Assembly (NCBI GenBank): GCA_019055375.1
Contig: JAHQIW010001913.1
Location: 1-64,000 of the forward strand
Source: Parelaphostrongylus tenuis
Lineage: Eukaryota; Nematoda; Chromadorea; Rhabditida; Metastrongylidae
Direction of reading: 5' to 3'
Length of the DNA stretch: 64,000 nucleotides
Shown: in pieces, positions 10,452 to 21,734 of the stretch
Layout of the letters: the number at the start of each line of letters is the position of its first letter
Position numbering within the stretch: the stretch's first letter is position 1
Position numbers and translations under genes: made by a program
The notes under the pieces: generated by a model
What the model was told of the DNA's origin: nothing
Databases searched by the model: none
Seen by the model: only the letters and a program-made list of their open reading frames with translations

Positions 10452-11222
10452 GCATCGTTGGTGTTTGTCTATTATGAAGCGAGAAAAGAAAAGATGACCT
10501 CTTTCGCTGCATAAGAAGTTTTCATAGGGGTGTTTGTAATTATTCGAAAGTTTAGATTTGTGGCTACAGCCTCACACGGCCAGTTTATTAGTTTCGTTTG
10601 TGATTCCACACCTGTGCTTATACCCTGAAAAGACCGTTTTTCTGAAATGCAGCAACTAGAATAAGTTGAATCGCATTTATGAGCAAGAGGGTCTTTGTCC
10701 AATTCACGTGCCGATGGGTGTGATGGCCACGTGCACTACTAACGTGATACTTCTCTACGCTTTCATATGCTCGAAAATCTATGATCATCGTTCAAATGCT
10801 CAAAATTCTATAATCATCGCTTCAGCAGTCCACTGGTAGGCCACATCCAGCGGCACGTGAATTGGACAAAGATCCACTTGCTCACACATGCGAATTTAAC
10901 TTATTTTACTTGCTGCGTTGCAAAGAAGCGGTCTTTTTAAGAAATGAGCATAGCTGGAATTAGCAACATTGCGCTGTCGAATGATTATTGACAGTCCAAA
11001 GAAAAAGCTATCTCCGGTGAGAAAAATTTGCGAGTCTTAGCATAGCTTTATGCTGGATTTTACAGGGCTATGAAAGGGTCTTTTTGGAAACCGGTTGCAT
11101 AGAGCTCTAGCCACAAATCTAACATTTCGAATGATCGCTAACACTTCTATGAAAAGTTCCTGTTCAGCGAATAAGATCGGTTTTTCATTTTTTGCCTCAT
11201 AATGGACAAGCACCAGGTATTT
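10452..11222. mobile_element. Foldback element 2
   Basis: Terminal inverted repeats: TTGGTGTTTGTCTATTATGA at 10458 and its reverse partner TCATAATGGACAAGCACCAG at about 11199-11218. Both arms reach inward to a shared inner block: GGTCTTTGTCCAATTCACGTG near 10700 and its reverse complement CACGTGAATTGGACAAAGA near 10855. About 115 bp of unique centre (10735-10848) separates the arms. The left arm is shorter than the right, consistent with loss of one subrepeat. This is the clearest inner junction of the family. No protein is encoded. Confidence 0.75.
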
Positions 11223-11224
11223 TT

Positions 11225-12515
11225 CTGCGTTCCAAAGAGAACTCGAGGTTTTACTCTGATACGACATATTTTTTTTACATGTTCATATGGATCTTGTGCA
11301 AATTTTACTCATTTGTACAAAGAAAGCTCTGAGCTCGGAACATAATTGTCTTCCCGCTCCTACAACACGCCATAAAGACCTTCTTAAAACCAGTATTGGC
11401 TGTGTAATTGCCAAAATTTGTACTGTTGAAAAGGCACTCGTGTACTCTAACGAGAATCCATCCACAGATTTTGATGGTGCAGACAGAACCTCCGAATGTG
11501 AAATATAATATTATCTTGGCACCTGCAGCGCACTAGCAAGGACTTTTTAAAAACCAAGTTTAGTGTTGGAATCGCCGTGATTTGAGCTTTCAAAAACTGC
11601 CATAATTTTATTGGAAAGTTCTGTTTAGCAGAAAATACTCTCTAAAAATCGTGCATCAAAAACGAGTTGCGCTATTAAGGATTGAAAAGAAGCTGTTAAC
11701 TATTCTTTTTTTCCAAATTTGTATTTCTGTTCAGAAAAGTGTTATGATGTGATATAAATTTAGTTCAACTCTCAACTGTACAATTAGAGCCACCTGAGGA
11801 GCAAGGACGGCGTTTTGAAGTCGAATGCGAGTTCGTAGAGCGTTGGCCGATCCTCATTATGTCAGCTGTAGGTTCAGTCACGTAACGGGTCACTAGTTGA
11901 TCTGCAGTCATTTTCAATCTTTGGTATGAGTGAAAACTTTGAGACACGATGAGTTATATATCACTCACAAGCGAGAGGGTGGCGATGAGTCTTATCTGGC
12001 ACATGTGGTAGATCCAGCCAGGCATGAGCCCTCCACCACTTATTTCCGGCCCAGTTTTTTGTTGCACAAAAACATCTGCGTGTTTTTTCAAACTGGTAGA
12101 TAAAAAGTCCCTAGCGCCACGCATCCTGTGGCAAACGATGGTCAAGAATGTGATTACCCACACATGTGTTGAGCACTTCCTTCCACATTCATAAATATGG
12201 CGCCAATCTTCCTGCTTAACTTGGTGATTGGAGAGCTATGGCCTAGTGATTCGTCGTCCTCGTCGCAGTGCGAGCTAACCTCAATCCCCAACACCCAGTG
12301 GCAGTGGACAACGAGAGCTCTATGAAACGTCCCAGCCAAGCTATCCTCAGGATTGCAAGAGATGCTTAAGCATTATTCCACTACGTTCAAGAAGAACATG
12401 CAAAAGTATATTGATGCTAGAAGTACAGAGGCCTGCACAGCGAAAACTGTGGAGATGGATAAAAGTGCCAAAGTGTTGGGAATTCAGTATCAAGAGGGGG
12501 TGCTGCTATGTTAGA
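11225..12515. other. Arm fragments and unassigned sequence
   Basis: 11300-11700 holds scattered foldback subrepeat matches (for example CACCTGCAGCGCACTAGCAA near 11520). 11750-12500 has short frames on both strands without a recognisable motif. I do not assign a gene. Confidence 0.4.
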
Positions 12516-13385
12516 CGGCGATGAATGGAATACCACTCCCTTTCATTGGGCAATAATTTTTCATAGGTCTGTTAATAATCACTCGAAAAATTAAGTCACT
12601 GGCTGTAACTCCTCGTCGCCGGTTTTTAAAACACCCTTTTATAACCCTGTTCAATTGAAAATAAAATTATGTTCATACCCTCCGTGCGCCTTTAGTTCGC
12701 CGAAAGCACAATAATATATGGATATGTATAGAAAGTTTTGAGCTATCTAAGTCAGTCGTTTTATATGAGGCTTTTCTTGAAGAAGAGAAAGAATTCCCAA
12801 TCGAAGTCAAGTTGCACCCCACATGTCCAACCCTTAACAGCCAATCGCCCGCGCACTTCCCCTCCCTTATTCTGAGTTGGTAGGTAAACAAGGCCGTTAA
12901 ATGCGTAAAGGTGGATCTCATTTATCGTTCTACACTGTAGTCAACGGTCTTTCGCTGAAAACAAGTCAGCGTTCCATTCACTGGACCCTACCCTATCGAT
13001 TAATTAATACTGATCTATAGAAAGAGCTCTGCCCGACGAGCTGCAAAGCACAAGTTTTTTCTTTCTTCTACACGCTCTCAAAAGATCTTTTCCAAAAAGC
13101 AAACACATTTGTGACTTTTGAGATTTGTATTATCGAAAGAGTACCAGCGTTCTAAGGAATTTTGTGCAGCGAAACATAAGCGAGATAAGGAACAAAGGCG
13201 TGGTTGTGTGAAATGTAATTTTATCGTTGAGAGCGCTACGAAGGAGCGTTTTAAAAAACCGGTCACGTGGAACTGTAACCAGAGATTTAAGCTTTCGAAT
13301 GATTACTAACATGCCTATGAAAATTTTTGTCCAGCGAAAGGGATTGGTTTTTATTTGTCGCCGTCTAACATATAACAACCTAAGG
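12515..13385. mobile_element. Foldback element 3
   Basis: The left arm starts TTTCATTGGGCAATAATTTTTC and runs through AATAATCACTCGAAAAATTAAG to a GGTTTTTAAAACACCCTTTT block. The right arm carries the reverse order: GAGCGTTTTAAAAAACCGGTCACG near 13245, CTTTCGAATGATTACTAACA near 13290, and a terminus TTGTCGCCGTCTAACATATAA near 13355. The middle (about 12700-13000) is unrelated. The terminus also matches foldback elements near 53 and 56 kb. Confidence 0.62.
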
Positions 13386-13619
13386 AGGTGTCAATCATAA
13401 GAAAGTCGTGCAAGATTACTCTATCGTCGTGATCGACCTCAACACCTTCATCTCTATTCTTGCGTTTCGTAATGCCCGGTTCGTTCTCTTCGACACGCAC
13501 AGCAAAACGAGAAGCACGACAGGAAAATGGCTGTGGCTGCTGGTTTGCACCCCTGGGTCGACCATGACCCTAATGTGGTAACGGAAATTACAGTCGTAGT
13601 AGATGGGTGTTCAAAAATG

Positions 13620-13890
13620 GCGCTTGTGTTGCAGTGTCAGAGGTGCTCCCTGCGATGCACACTTGGTCGATTGTTCGACCACTTGTCTAAGGCTTACCAA
13701 GTCTCCAATCCTTCAGGTGTCGGGGAATTCGTACCAGACCTCTCAAATAGGATATCAGCACCGACGTGCTAGACCGTTAGGCCTCTGTGAGTCATTATAA
13801 AGGTCAGATTATGCAGTCAGTCACCTCAAATGAGAATGGAATTGAATGCAGGGCGCATCCTTTAGAGAATTAATCGGTGCCGAGAGCTGC
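13620..13890 (+). repeat. tRNA-derived SINE, copy 4
   Basis: Head TGTTGCAGTGTCAGAGGTGCTC, B-box-like GTTCGACCAC, and body blocks CTTACCAAGTCTCCA, TACCAGACCTCTC and GGTCAGATTATGCAGTCAGTC. The tail is GGCGCATCCTTTAGAGAATT with GGTGCCGAGAGCTGC. It is diverged but complete in layout. Confidence 0.72.
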
Positions 13891-14334
13891 ATTCAGTATT
13901 TTTTCTATGACTGAACTAAAGTTCTTCACCGAGTTTTAAATCATAACATAGATTATATTATAACATTTTTTATTGCTTAAACCTAATTTTCTCGTTTTAG
14001 TTTCAGCACATCGTGATTTTCTCGATGAACAGCATTTCATCAACTATCTCAAGTATCTGTGATGCTGGAATCAGCCAAAATGTACCAGTAGATGTCACTC
14101 ACATCATTTTGTTATCAATGTGTTTGCCTATTTCTATCACAGATTATGCCATAAATCGATTTTTCTTCGAGTTTTTTGGTTTCACTCTAATAGGTTGTAT
14201 AGTAAGGTTTGTGTCATTTTGGTTTTTTAATATAATTTTTGCACTTGAGTCGCACAATTTTACCGTCGTTCGATTGTGCATTTTTTGCGAACTTCTTGTT
14301 ATACAAATTCTTATACTTGCATTAGGATAAGTTG

Positions 14335-14790
14335 TTTTGGAGACTTTGTCACAACTGATGATCTCGTTCAGGGAACCGGGCTGTCGAGGTGTGTCGACAA
14401 GACGACGATAAGCAGTTCCAGCACGCTCCCCTTCTGGGCTTCAGTCTATCTATGTGGCACTCATTTTGACTTTCTCCAGACCTTGCACAGTTTATACAGA
14501 ATATTGGAGCTGGTCTTGAAGCAACAATCAAGCTCTTCGACTAGCATTTGGTAAGACATTGAGGGGTTCTGTTCGACCATCTCAACAGCAGCGTGATGAT
14601 CAACTTCCACTGGACGGCGAGACACAACTGATGCTCCAGACTGTTCTCTGCAGCTTTAAACTTAGCAAACCACTTCCTAACAGTCTTTTTTGCAACGCTA
14701 TCATCGTCCAATCTCCAGTAATCTTGCTCACTGCTTCACTAGCACTTTCTGCTCTCAACACAGTGATATCCTGTAAACAAGTTTAAGCAA
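14335..14790 (-). pseudogene. mariner-family transposase pseudogene 2 (N-terminal part)
   Basis: Reading right to left, the product starts near 14780 and enters DDDSVAKKTVRKWFAKFKA (recognition helix region) followed by AENSLEHQ. A frameshift then leads into SRRPVEVDHHAAVEMVEQNP, SYQMLVEELDCCFKTSSNI and LYKLCKVWRK, the mariner linker with a degraded WVPHEL region and a final T-like DEK region near 14340. This corresponds to roughly the first 150 residues of a mariner transposase. The catalytic DDD domain beyond the first aspartate is missing. It shares the CCFKT/SCFKT helix with pseudogene 1, so both likely derive from one lineage. It has at least two frameshifts and several stops, and no inverted repeats were recognised. 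Confidence 0.8.
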
Positions 14791-15211
14791 GTTATATACC
14801 AAAATATGCGGAAGAAAATGCTCAAATGAACGATACTAAAATTATGCATTTTCATTGGAAAAGTGATTTTGGAGAGCCGAAATCGCACGAACTTTTCACA
14901 CAACTTATTAGGTGACCGCATTTTAAGCTAGAATTTTGCCAATCTATCTATCTGAGGGGACTTCTGGCTGAGTATCAACAGATACTCGGCTCGGCTCGTC
15001 ACGAGGTCGACCCTCACCTCTTCACCACTCTCCGGTGATCAATAACGAGCTCCCTAAGGAATGCCATAGCTTGTTATTTCAGAGATTGCAAGGAAAAGTG
15101 TTCAAAGTGTCTTACGACAATCATGAAGCAGAAAAGTCCTCAAACAAGCGATGAACGCGAGGAGACAAATTGATTGCTAGAACTATTGGGACCAGCGAAA
15201 TAAAAAAAAAG

Positions 15212-16020
15212 GCTCCCTTTGCTTATGAGCTAACAAATGAAAAACCGACCTTATTCGCTACGCAAGAACCTTTCATAGGGAAATTAGTAACCATTCGAAA
15301 GCTGAGACTTTTGGGTACATACCCGGTTTTTCCAAACATCCTTTTATAATGCTGTGAAGCCCACACAAAGCTATGTGTCAGACGCGCATATTTCTCTCCG
15401 GACAAAGCTCTTTCTTTGGATTATCAGTAAACATTCAATAGCTTAATCATTGCTAATTGCAACGCTGTGCCCTTATGCTGAAAAGACCGTTTCTCTGGAT
15501 CGCGACAGGTAAAATAAGTTGGATTTGCATGTGCATCCAAAGAGGTCTTTGGCTAATTCACGTGCGGCCGGCTAAGGCGAACACGTGCGCTGAAGCAATG
15601 ATTGATCAGTCCTGGGCCGCTTCCATGACATCGCGTCAACAGCACGTGGTCGTCTTAGCCAGCCGCATGTGAGTTTGCCCAAGTCTCTCCAGGTTGCACA
15701 TGCGGATCCAGCTTAACTTACCTGCTACGTTCCAGAAAAGCGGTCTTTCTAGGATACAGGCATATCGTTGCAATCAGTAACGATTACCTATCGAATGATT
15801 ACTGATAGTCCAAGGAAAGAGCTCTGTTCGGCGAATAATATGCACGTCCGCAGAGCAAAAAATTTTCTTCTCTAGCAGTGTTAGAAAAGGCTTTTTCGCA
15901 AACTGGCGATGTGTGGCTGCAGCCTGAAATCTCAGCTTTCGAATATTTGCCAACACTTACACGAAAAGTTCCTGTCCAACAAACGAAGTCTGCTTTTCAT
16001 CCTCCTCCTTATAACCGAAT
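15212..16020. mobile_element. Foldback element 4 (most symmetric copy)
   Basis: Two arms of about 350-370 bp align block by block in inverted orientation. The left arm has AATGAAAAACCGACCTTATTCGC, AACCATTCGAAAGCTGAGACTT, CGGTTTTTCCAAACATCC, CTCCGGACAAAGCTCTTTC, ATTGCAACGCTGTGCC, AAAAGACCGTTTCTCTGG and GGATTTGCATGTGCATCC. The right arm returns through the same blocks reversed, from TTGCACATGCGGATCC (15696) to ACGAAGTCTGCTTTTCATCC (15985). The centre (about 15570-15690) is unique. There is no coding capacity. It would need transposase supplied from elsewhere; which family is unknown. Confidence 0.78.
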
Positions 16021-16099
16021 AGTACCGAGAAAAACTGTAGTACGGCTCGAACAAAATAAATAATAGGTGATTTTGTCTTTTCGGACAGTTCAGTGTACA

Positions 16100-16325
16100 A
16101 CACTGCTAATTTGGTTGCTTTCACTTGACGGATATGTAAATTATTTGTCGTGGCCTACTCTCAGTGTGGGAACTGGAGCACTCCAAAAGGATTGGCTAGA
16201 AAACGAAGAGCTCTTCCCGACTGACGAGAGTCAGGGTCGAAACACGTGTATCGGGCTGTACAAGGGCACGTTAACAGACCACATGACAAGTTAGCTCAAA
16301 TAGCAATAACGAGATATGTTTCAAA
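16100..16325 (+). mobile_element. Family B hammerhead element copy
   Basis: Leader GTCGTGGCCTACTCTCAGTG, then GGAGCACTCCAAAAGGATTGG, then the ribozyme at 16216, then the 3' segment ACAGACCACATGACAAGTTAGC TCAAATAGC. The upstream 16085-16110 (CAGTTCAGTGTACAACACT) matches the sequence between the two copies near 21700, so the unit extends further left than the leader. Confidence 0.68.
16216..16255 (+). ncRNA. Hammerhead ribozyme, family B, core intact
   Basis: CCCGA (16216-16220) pairs with TCGGG (16251-16255). CTGACGA is at 16221-16227, GAAA at 16239-16242, then CACGTG and the TA cleavage dinucleotide (cut predicted after 16250). The invariant core is complete. The weak point is helix II: GAGTCAGGGTC supports only two canonical pairs where other copies have three or four, so activity may be low. 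Confidence 0.8.
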
Positions 16326-16439
16326 AGTATTCTTAGCTATTCGCTTGGCCTATTCCAGTGCTCTTAAATATCCTCAGTCTTTGCACAATCTGGAGTGTTT
16401 TCAAATCTTCAGTGCTATAATTTACGTTAAGCACTAACG

Positions 16440-16995
16440 TCAGGTATTGAAGTCAGCCATCCTCTGTTAGTATTTCGCGTATTTTGTGCATGTTCTGGGA
16501 AGAACGCCAAATTTATAGAGGACCACGAAGTTTTACAGTGGCTACATTACTTACGGAACGACAATGGTTACATGTTAGTTCGTAAAATTCGCTTTAAAGA
16601 CAGGATAAGAGGGCAAGTGTTAATGAGGTTTATTCACTGCAACTCATTTTCTGCATGGGAGGGAGGAGATGACCTTGGTTAGTGGTGCAGTTTGCCAGGT
16701 AGTAAGTTGCTAGTTCAGTCCTTCTTGCCCTAACATCTTTCGCAGATAGTCGACTGAACTCTTTAGGGAACGCCCCAGCTCGGCTAACAAACCGAATGCA
16801 AGAAGTATTAAGATCCACGTAGTAAAGTCTGATAGTGGACCTTGTACAATTGAGTTTTACTTATTTTCATCCATTTTATTTACGCGACCTGTTATTACAA
16901 TTTTTATTGTGTGTATCCCAGCACTACAAGCTTTAGATTCGTTTTTCGTCTTATTCTTCAATGACGTAGTATACTGGTTGAACATGTCTCCTTAC
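16440..16995. other. No recognisable gene
   Basis: AT-rich with short frames only (for example 62 codons at 16630-16818 on -), none with a family motif. Confidence 0.45.
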
Positions 16996-16999
16996 TATC

Positions 17000-17130
17000 T
17001 CGAGGATAGTCTGGCTGTGGCGTTCCATAAGGCGTTCTTGCTGACTAGTGGAGAGTGCGGGAGGTAGAGGTCGGCTCCGCGCGTTCCGTGTCAAGCATCA
17101 CAACCACTCGGCCACGTTACCCTCTGTAAA
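17000..17130 (-). repeat. tRNA(Ser/Leu)-like SINE remnant
   Basis: On the minus strand the head reads GTAACGTGGCCGAGTGGTTGTGAT, an A-box typical of class II tRNAs, followed by a CAAGAACGCC...CCACAGCC body and CTATCCTCGAGATAG. A second copy with the same head and body lies at 59150-59275 in the same orientation. The B-box is unclear, so pol III activity is doubtful. Confidence 0.6.
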
Positions 17131-17134
17131 ATAA

Positions 17135-18695
17135 ACTGGAATAGAAAGATAAAATTTTTATATGTTAGCACATTCGTTAAAACCCAAGACAGATTTGCAG
17201 TTCTTTGCTTAACCCATGAAGTTTTCAGGCCAATATTTCGTTTCCAGATTGGTCCTCTTTCCTGAACTCCCTACTCCCATCCTCATCTCATTCACTAATT
17301 AGGTTGTCGACTACATTTGAAGTTTACAAAAAGTGCATTTGGTAATAAAAAACTCAACTAACGTATGAGTTCTCCGATGAAGTCGTCATCAAGCCTCCCA
17401 TTTGATTGATACTTTCCTAGTTGAGCATTAATATCTTTTGAACTTCCGCTCGTTTGTCTTTTCTTAGGTCACCCACCATGGTAGTTGTCAATCGCTGATC
17501 ATTATGGATCAGAGGTTGTTCTCCTTTTCTGACTAAGAGATCATAAATCGAAACGATTCTCAGCACTGGAATCACAGTAGGTCGATCGTTTCTCAGATGG
17601 ACCTTTTTTGTTCGATAGCGTTGTACGTTTCTGTGTGCCCGTCGTAGCTTGGTACCCTTGTGCCATCACCTTACAGAACTAAGCCTGTAAGAGGAGAAGT
17701 TTCTGAACTTTTAGGGTGAAAAAGCATTCACTGGGGCATCATTGTCCTTCCTAAGAGTCGTCTGCACGGAAAAGTTTTGAAAATTCGTTTTTTTTTGAAT
17801 TTTCACATTGAACTCATCTAAATGCCATTCTATGTTCTATTCTGCTGATCACAGTATCTTTTTCCATTTTTTCGCATTCGTCATTGAGTAAGTTTTTAAG
17901 ATTTGCATTTAGAATCGCCTGCAACTTCATGACTATATGAATCGCCAAGTGCTAATTAGATTGGTTCCCTCCAGAAATCTGAGGGAACACTAATAGAGTT
18001 CTCAGTTTGTCGCATTTTGTCCGGATCTGAGAAGTTCTAGTACAAATGTGTCGACTCAGTAATAATTGGGATTTGTTGACCCGAGCTAAGTCGAACCAGT
18101 GACTACTGTATGCACTGCACGACATCTCCTACTGAGTTTGCAGCTCATTAGTGTAAAATCAGCAGGTCAGGTCACCATAACGAGAGATCGGCACGTAATA
18201 CAACTAGTGAGGCATAAAGAATATTTTTTCATTAATTTAATTATAGGTGTACCTTTTCTTTCTTTGTATTTGAAAATGTTTTTCTTCTCTTGACGACTTT
18301 ACCGCACCTCTTTTTGCTAAGAGAACTCAGATTCAATTTATTGATCAAAGGAATTTCAACATGAGGAGAGGCAGAACATTCTGCTCTGTTGAAGTCGTCG
18401 AAAAATTTAGCTGTGTTCTAGTATTGAGTGCTTCATGTAAGTTTATCTAAAGGCCAGTCCTGACGCAGTAGAGAACGGTGAAGGAAAAGGTCGAGATGAC
18501 ACTGTTGATGAATTTGAACTATATAATGCCGCTTCGGATATTCTTGATCCAAAATAATCAAAACATTTTTCTTTGTGAAAAAGGCGTAATAAAAACTTGT
18601 GATATAATTTACCTAAAGCAGTATCATCTTAGACCAGATGAATATCGTTAACTGAAGTGTAAATCCGAATGCGCATAGTCTAATCAGTCTGGCGG
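17135..18695. other. No recognisable gene
   Basis: I see no conserved motif, repeat boundary or ribozyme core. The only frames are short and isolated. Confidence 0.45.
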
Positions 18696-18699
18696 TACC

Positions 18700-18950
18700 C
18701 TTCGTCTTTTGCCAACCCCTCGGGGTGCTCCAGTCCACCATAGTAAAGGTATATCGAGTAAAATGTTCATCGTCACCTACTCTTAATGTGGGGTACTGCA
18801 GCACACCGAGAGGACTGGCAAAGGACAAAGGGCACCGCCCGAGTTTTGAGACTGTCAAGGTCGAAATACATGTATCGGGCTTCATAAGTTGCCCTACAAC
18901 ACACCACATGCATGGCTCAAAAATCATTATCAGGCATACTGAAGATTAAT
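18700..18950 (+). mobile_element. Family B hammerhead element copy with inverted leader
   Basis: Positions 18700-18745 are the reverse complement of the family B leader (GTCTTTTGCC...GGGTGCTCCAGTCCACCA). The leader is then repeated in direct orientation at 18770-18835 (ACCTACTCTTAATGTGGGG, GAGAGGACTGGCAAAGGAC). The ribozyme remnant (18837) and the 3' segment CACACCACATGCATGGCTCA follow. The local head-to-head arrangement parallels that of the 21400 and 57677 copies. Confidence 0.66.
18837..18880 (+). ncRNA. Hammerhead ribozyme remnant, family B
   Basis: Helix I is intact (GCCCGA 18837-18842 with TCGGGC 18875-18880). GAC/GTC of helix II and GAAA (18863-18866) are also present. CTGACGA has become GTTTTGA and helix III is changed to TACATG. 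Catalysis is not expected. Confidence 0.7.
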
Positions 18951-18959
18951 ACTATTGTG

Positions 18960-21395
18960 GTGGACATGATAGCCGTTGGTGATTTATAGCTCATGACATT
19001 TTACAATGCAAGATCCAAAATGAAGTTGATCATATTTACATATGTCGATATTTCTTCAAGTCGTTGTGTATAATTCCTTTTCGATAGAAAAAAAAGCAGA
19101 AATTAGCACTTTCCGTAGAAGGAATTTCTGAGCCATTAAACCAGAGTGCCCATATGCGCAAGTATAGTGTCTACGTATCTCTGACCCTAGAATGCAGTAA
19201 GGACACTAGGAAGTGTGTTGTCAGTGTTGCCAATTCAGTGGGTTTGGTCACTTTTCAAACACATGTGGATCCATTCTACAGCGAGTCAAGAAGCAGATTT
19301 AGATGGGAGGACTGAGACAAGTTAAGTAATCCTTGAAAACTTGATTACAAAGCACCTTTCTATGAAGAAGTTTGTTAACCATTAAATTTTCTGGAACCTT
19401 CTAAGACTTGAATATTTCATTGCTTTAGTAGCAACTTGACATACCCGACGTCTTTGTCAGCTTGTTCCATTTTATAAAATTTTTCACATAGGTTTGAGTC
19501 GTGAACGATGTCATTGTACAGCTTTTCATGTAGGTTTAGCTTTTTCGGAAACTATGCTAATTGGTCGAAAACAGTACCGTGTCATCGATCACTTCCGCCA
19601 ATGAAGCACATCTAATGCTATAGCTCTTGTTAAATTATCCGTTTTTGGGTCTTTTTATTGTAAAAAAAAGAAGGCTCACCTGGAAAATATCTATATAATA
19701 TGAGCATATTATCTAATTGATGAGGTTGAGATAACGAAAGTGATGCGTGAGTGATGGATGGCGCAAGTGTATTAAGAGGCAAGGTGAAAAGTAAAACTCT
19801 GGTTCGATCCCCTTCCTTCTCAAATATTCTCCTGAAATCAATCAACTTGGTTTCGCCTTAGCTCGGCTATCCCCAAGAGTACAAAAAATTTGTCTCGACC
19901 AGCATTTATGTAAAACAATTTTTTAAAAAAAAAGGAGAAAATTCCCAAGCAGCGAGCGAAATGTTCGAAAATATATTTGGAGGAGAATGCGAGGAACTGC
20001 GGCGAGTGTAAGAAATGTTAGGACACGCGAAGTAATTTGTTATGAGGGTTCGTCTAGAGTGAAAAAAATTTCAGAACAGCTACGTTACTTGTGTAATGAT
20101 CTGTTCTCACTTAATCGTAGTGAAAGATAGGGAGTCAACGTCACTAAAAATGTCGGTTGCTTTCTTCGCTTGAAAATAGATGGGACTACATCATTTCGCT
20201 ACTTTCATGCCACTTCGAAACACAAGGTGAAGATTTGAGAAACTATTTTTTTTGTTTAGAGAACCTTTTTAGCAATAACATGAACTAATTAGAACAGAAG
20301 TAAGACTACAGTAGATTCTGTATGGTCATGAACATGATTGACTTTGCGGGCTTAATTGGCAATATCTTGTTGAGCTAATAGTACGCCGATATTTCTCCCA
20401 ATAACTCTTTAGTTGCGGTAAGTCATACTTTCTTAAATTTTGTGAGATCAAGTACTGTATGGTACTGTCGGCTTAGTACGTGATTCTCTAAAAAGTTTTG
20501 GCTACTTAGGCGTTATTTTTGAAACAGACTACAGCGTCCTTTTTTATTTTTTATTTCTGTGCGAAGCGTCTGTTCAAGCTAATCGTTTGAATGTTCGTTT
20601 TACGAGAAAATGTTGATGTAGGTGGTGACTTTACCTATAAATCGTTTCTGCTGTACCTCTGTACTTTACTTCTCGTAGTTTCTTTTAAGGTGAATGTTTT
20701 GCAAACTGATTCTTAGAAATGGGCTGATATTCCGCTCCATTAATATGATCAATATGACCAATATGACCAACTCGATTTAGATTGTAAATCCGTCCTTTGA
20801 ATGTCGATGCCCAACGAATCCACAGCAATTTTTATTGCTACACTTAATGTGCAGTGATCAGCTGGTCGGTTGAGTAATCACAGGAATCACAAATGTCATA
20901 GGAATCGCTGTCGACCTGGGAAAGTTCGACGACTACATGTCCTGTAGACCTAAGCGACGCCTATTTTACCTTCTAATGAGGATTTCATCGACTCTGAACA
21001 GCATTTGACATGCTAATGGGCAAAGAAGACAATACAATTCCGGAATACACATTGAAACAGGTGCAGAAATACCGACGTATGGATGGCGATTGGAAAGCTT
21101 GAGCAACCATTTATCTATGTGCCTGAGCAGACAATGTGCATTAGTCATTCAATCTTTGTGCAATACTTCTATTCGTTGGTAAGTTTGATTAATCTCTTTG
21201 CCTTTGAAACACTACACGTGATCAGTTTCATGCACATTGAATGTTAAGGAAATCAACACGGAGCATTTATATCGGGCAATACTAGGCAATACAGTATATC
21301 GACCGCTTCTACCGTGAGTCCTCTGGACTCACTACTGTCTACTTTATATAAAGAAATATCTGGCCCATTCTGAGCAGGTGAAAACGTTTTCATCA
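18960..21395. other. No recognisable gene
   Basis: About 2.4 kb of AT-rich sequence. A short direct repeat (ATATGACCA units) is near 20745. No element or coding signature was recognised. The longest frame (19630-19845 -) has no family features. Confidence 0.45.
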
Positions 21396-21399
21396 TTTT

Positions 21400-21665
21400 C
21401 GTTTCGAGTGTTTACTTAAGACCACTGCTCAAATTTTAAAATGCCTGATAATCAATATGTGAGCCACGTATATCAGTGGTCTGTCAATGAGGGAGACGAA
21501 AGACGAGAAAGGGTAACTGCCCGACTGACGAGATCGCAAGATCGAAACACGTGTATAGGGCTCTGTAAGTCAGCCCTCATTGACAGACCACTGACATGCG
21601 TGGCTCAAATAATGATTATCAGGCATATTGAAATTTGAGCAGTGGTTTCAAGAAAACACGAAACG
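21400..21665 (+). mobile_element. Family B hammerhead element in a palindrome
   Basis: Two arms of about 93 bp (21400-21494 and 21574-21665) are inverted copies of the family B 3' segment: GTTTCG...ACCACTGCTCAAATT, GCCTGATAATCA, GAGCCACG, CAGTGGTCTGTCAATGAGGG, and the reverse on the right. The 79-bp spacer holds a hammerhead (21519-21561). A transcript would fold into a long hairpin with the ribozyme at its tip. In other copies the left side is the unrelated leader, so this palindrome is a rearranged head-to-head copy. Confidence 0.75.
21519..21561 (+). ncRNA. Hammerhead ribozyme, family B, near-intact
   Basis: CTGACGA is at 21525-21531. Helix II is a perfect GATC/GATC stem closed by a GCAA tetraloop. 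GAAA is at 21544-21547, then CACGTG, with TA at 21554-21555. Helix I pairs GCCCGA (21519-21524) with TAGGGC (21556-21561) with one G-A mismatch. The core is complete, so weak activity is possible. Confidence 0.82.
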
Positions 21666-21734
21666 AAAGTTATAATCTTTTGAATATACCAGCCAAGAGC
21701 AGTTGAGTGTCCAACACTCTATGTTGGTGAGTTT

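Noticed and set aside
14013..14330. 105-codon hydrophobic frame resembling a membrane protein
   Set aside because: The composition follows from T-rich sequence, it has no splice context, and it directly adjoins a mariner fragment on the other strand. No family features were seen.
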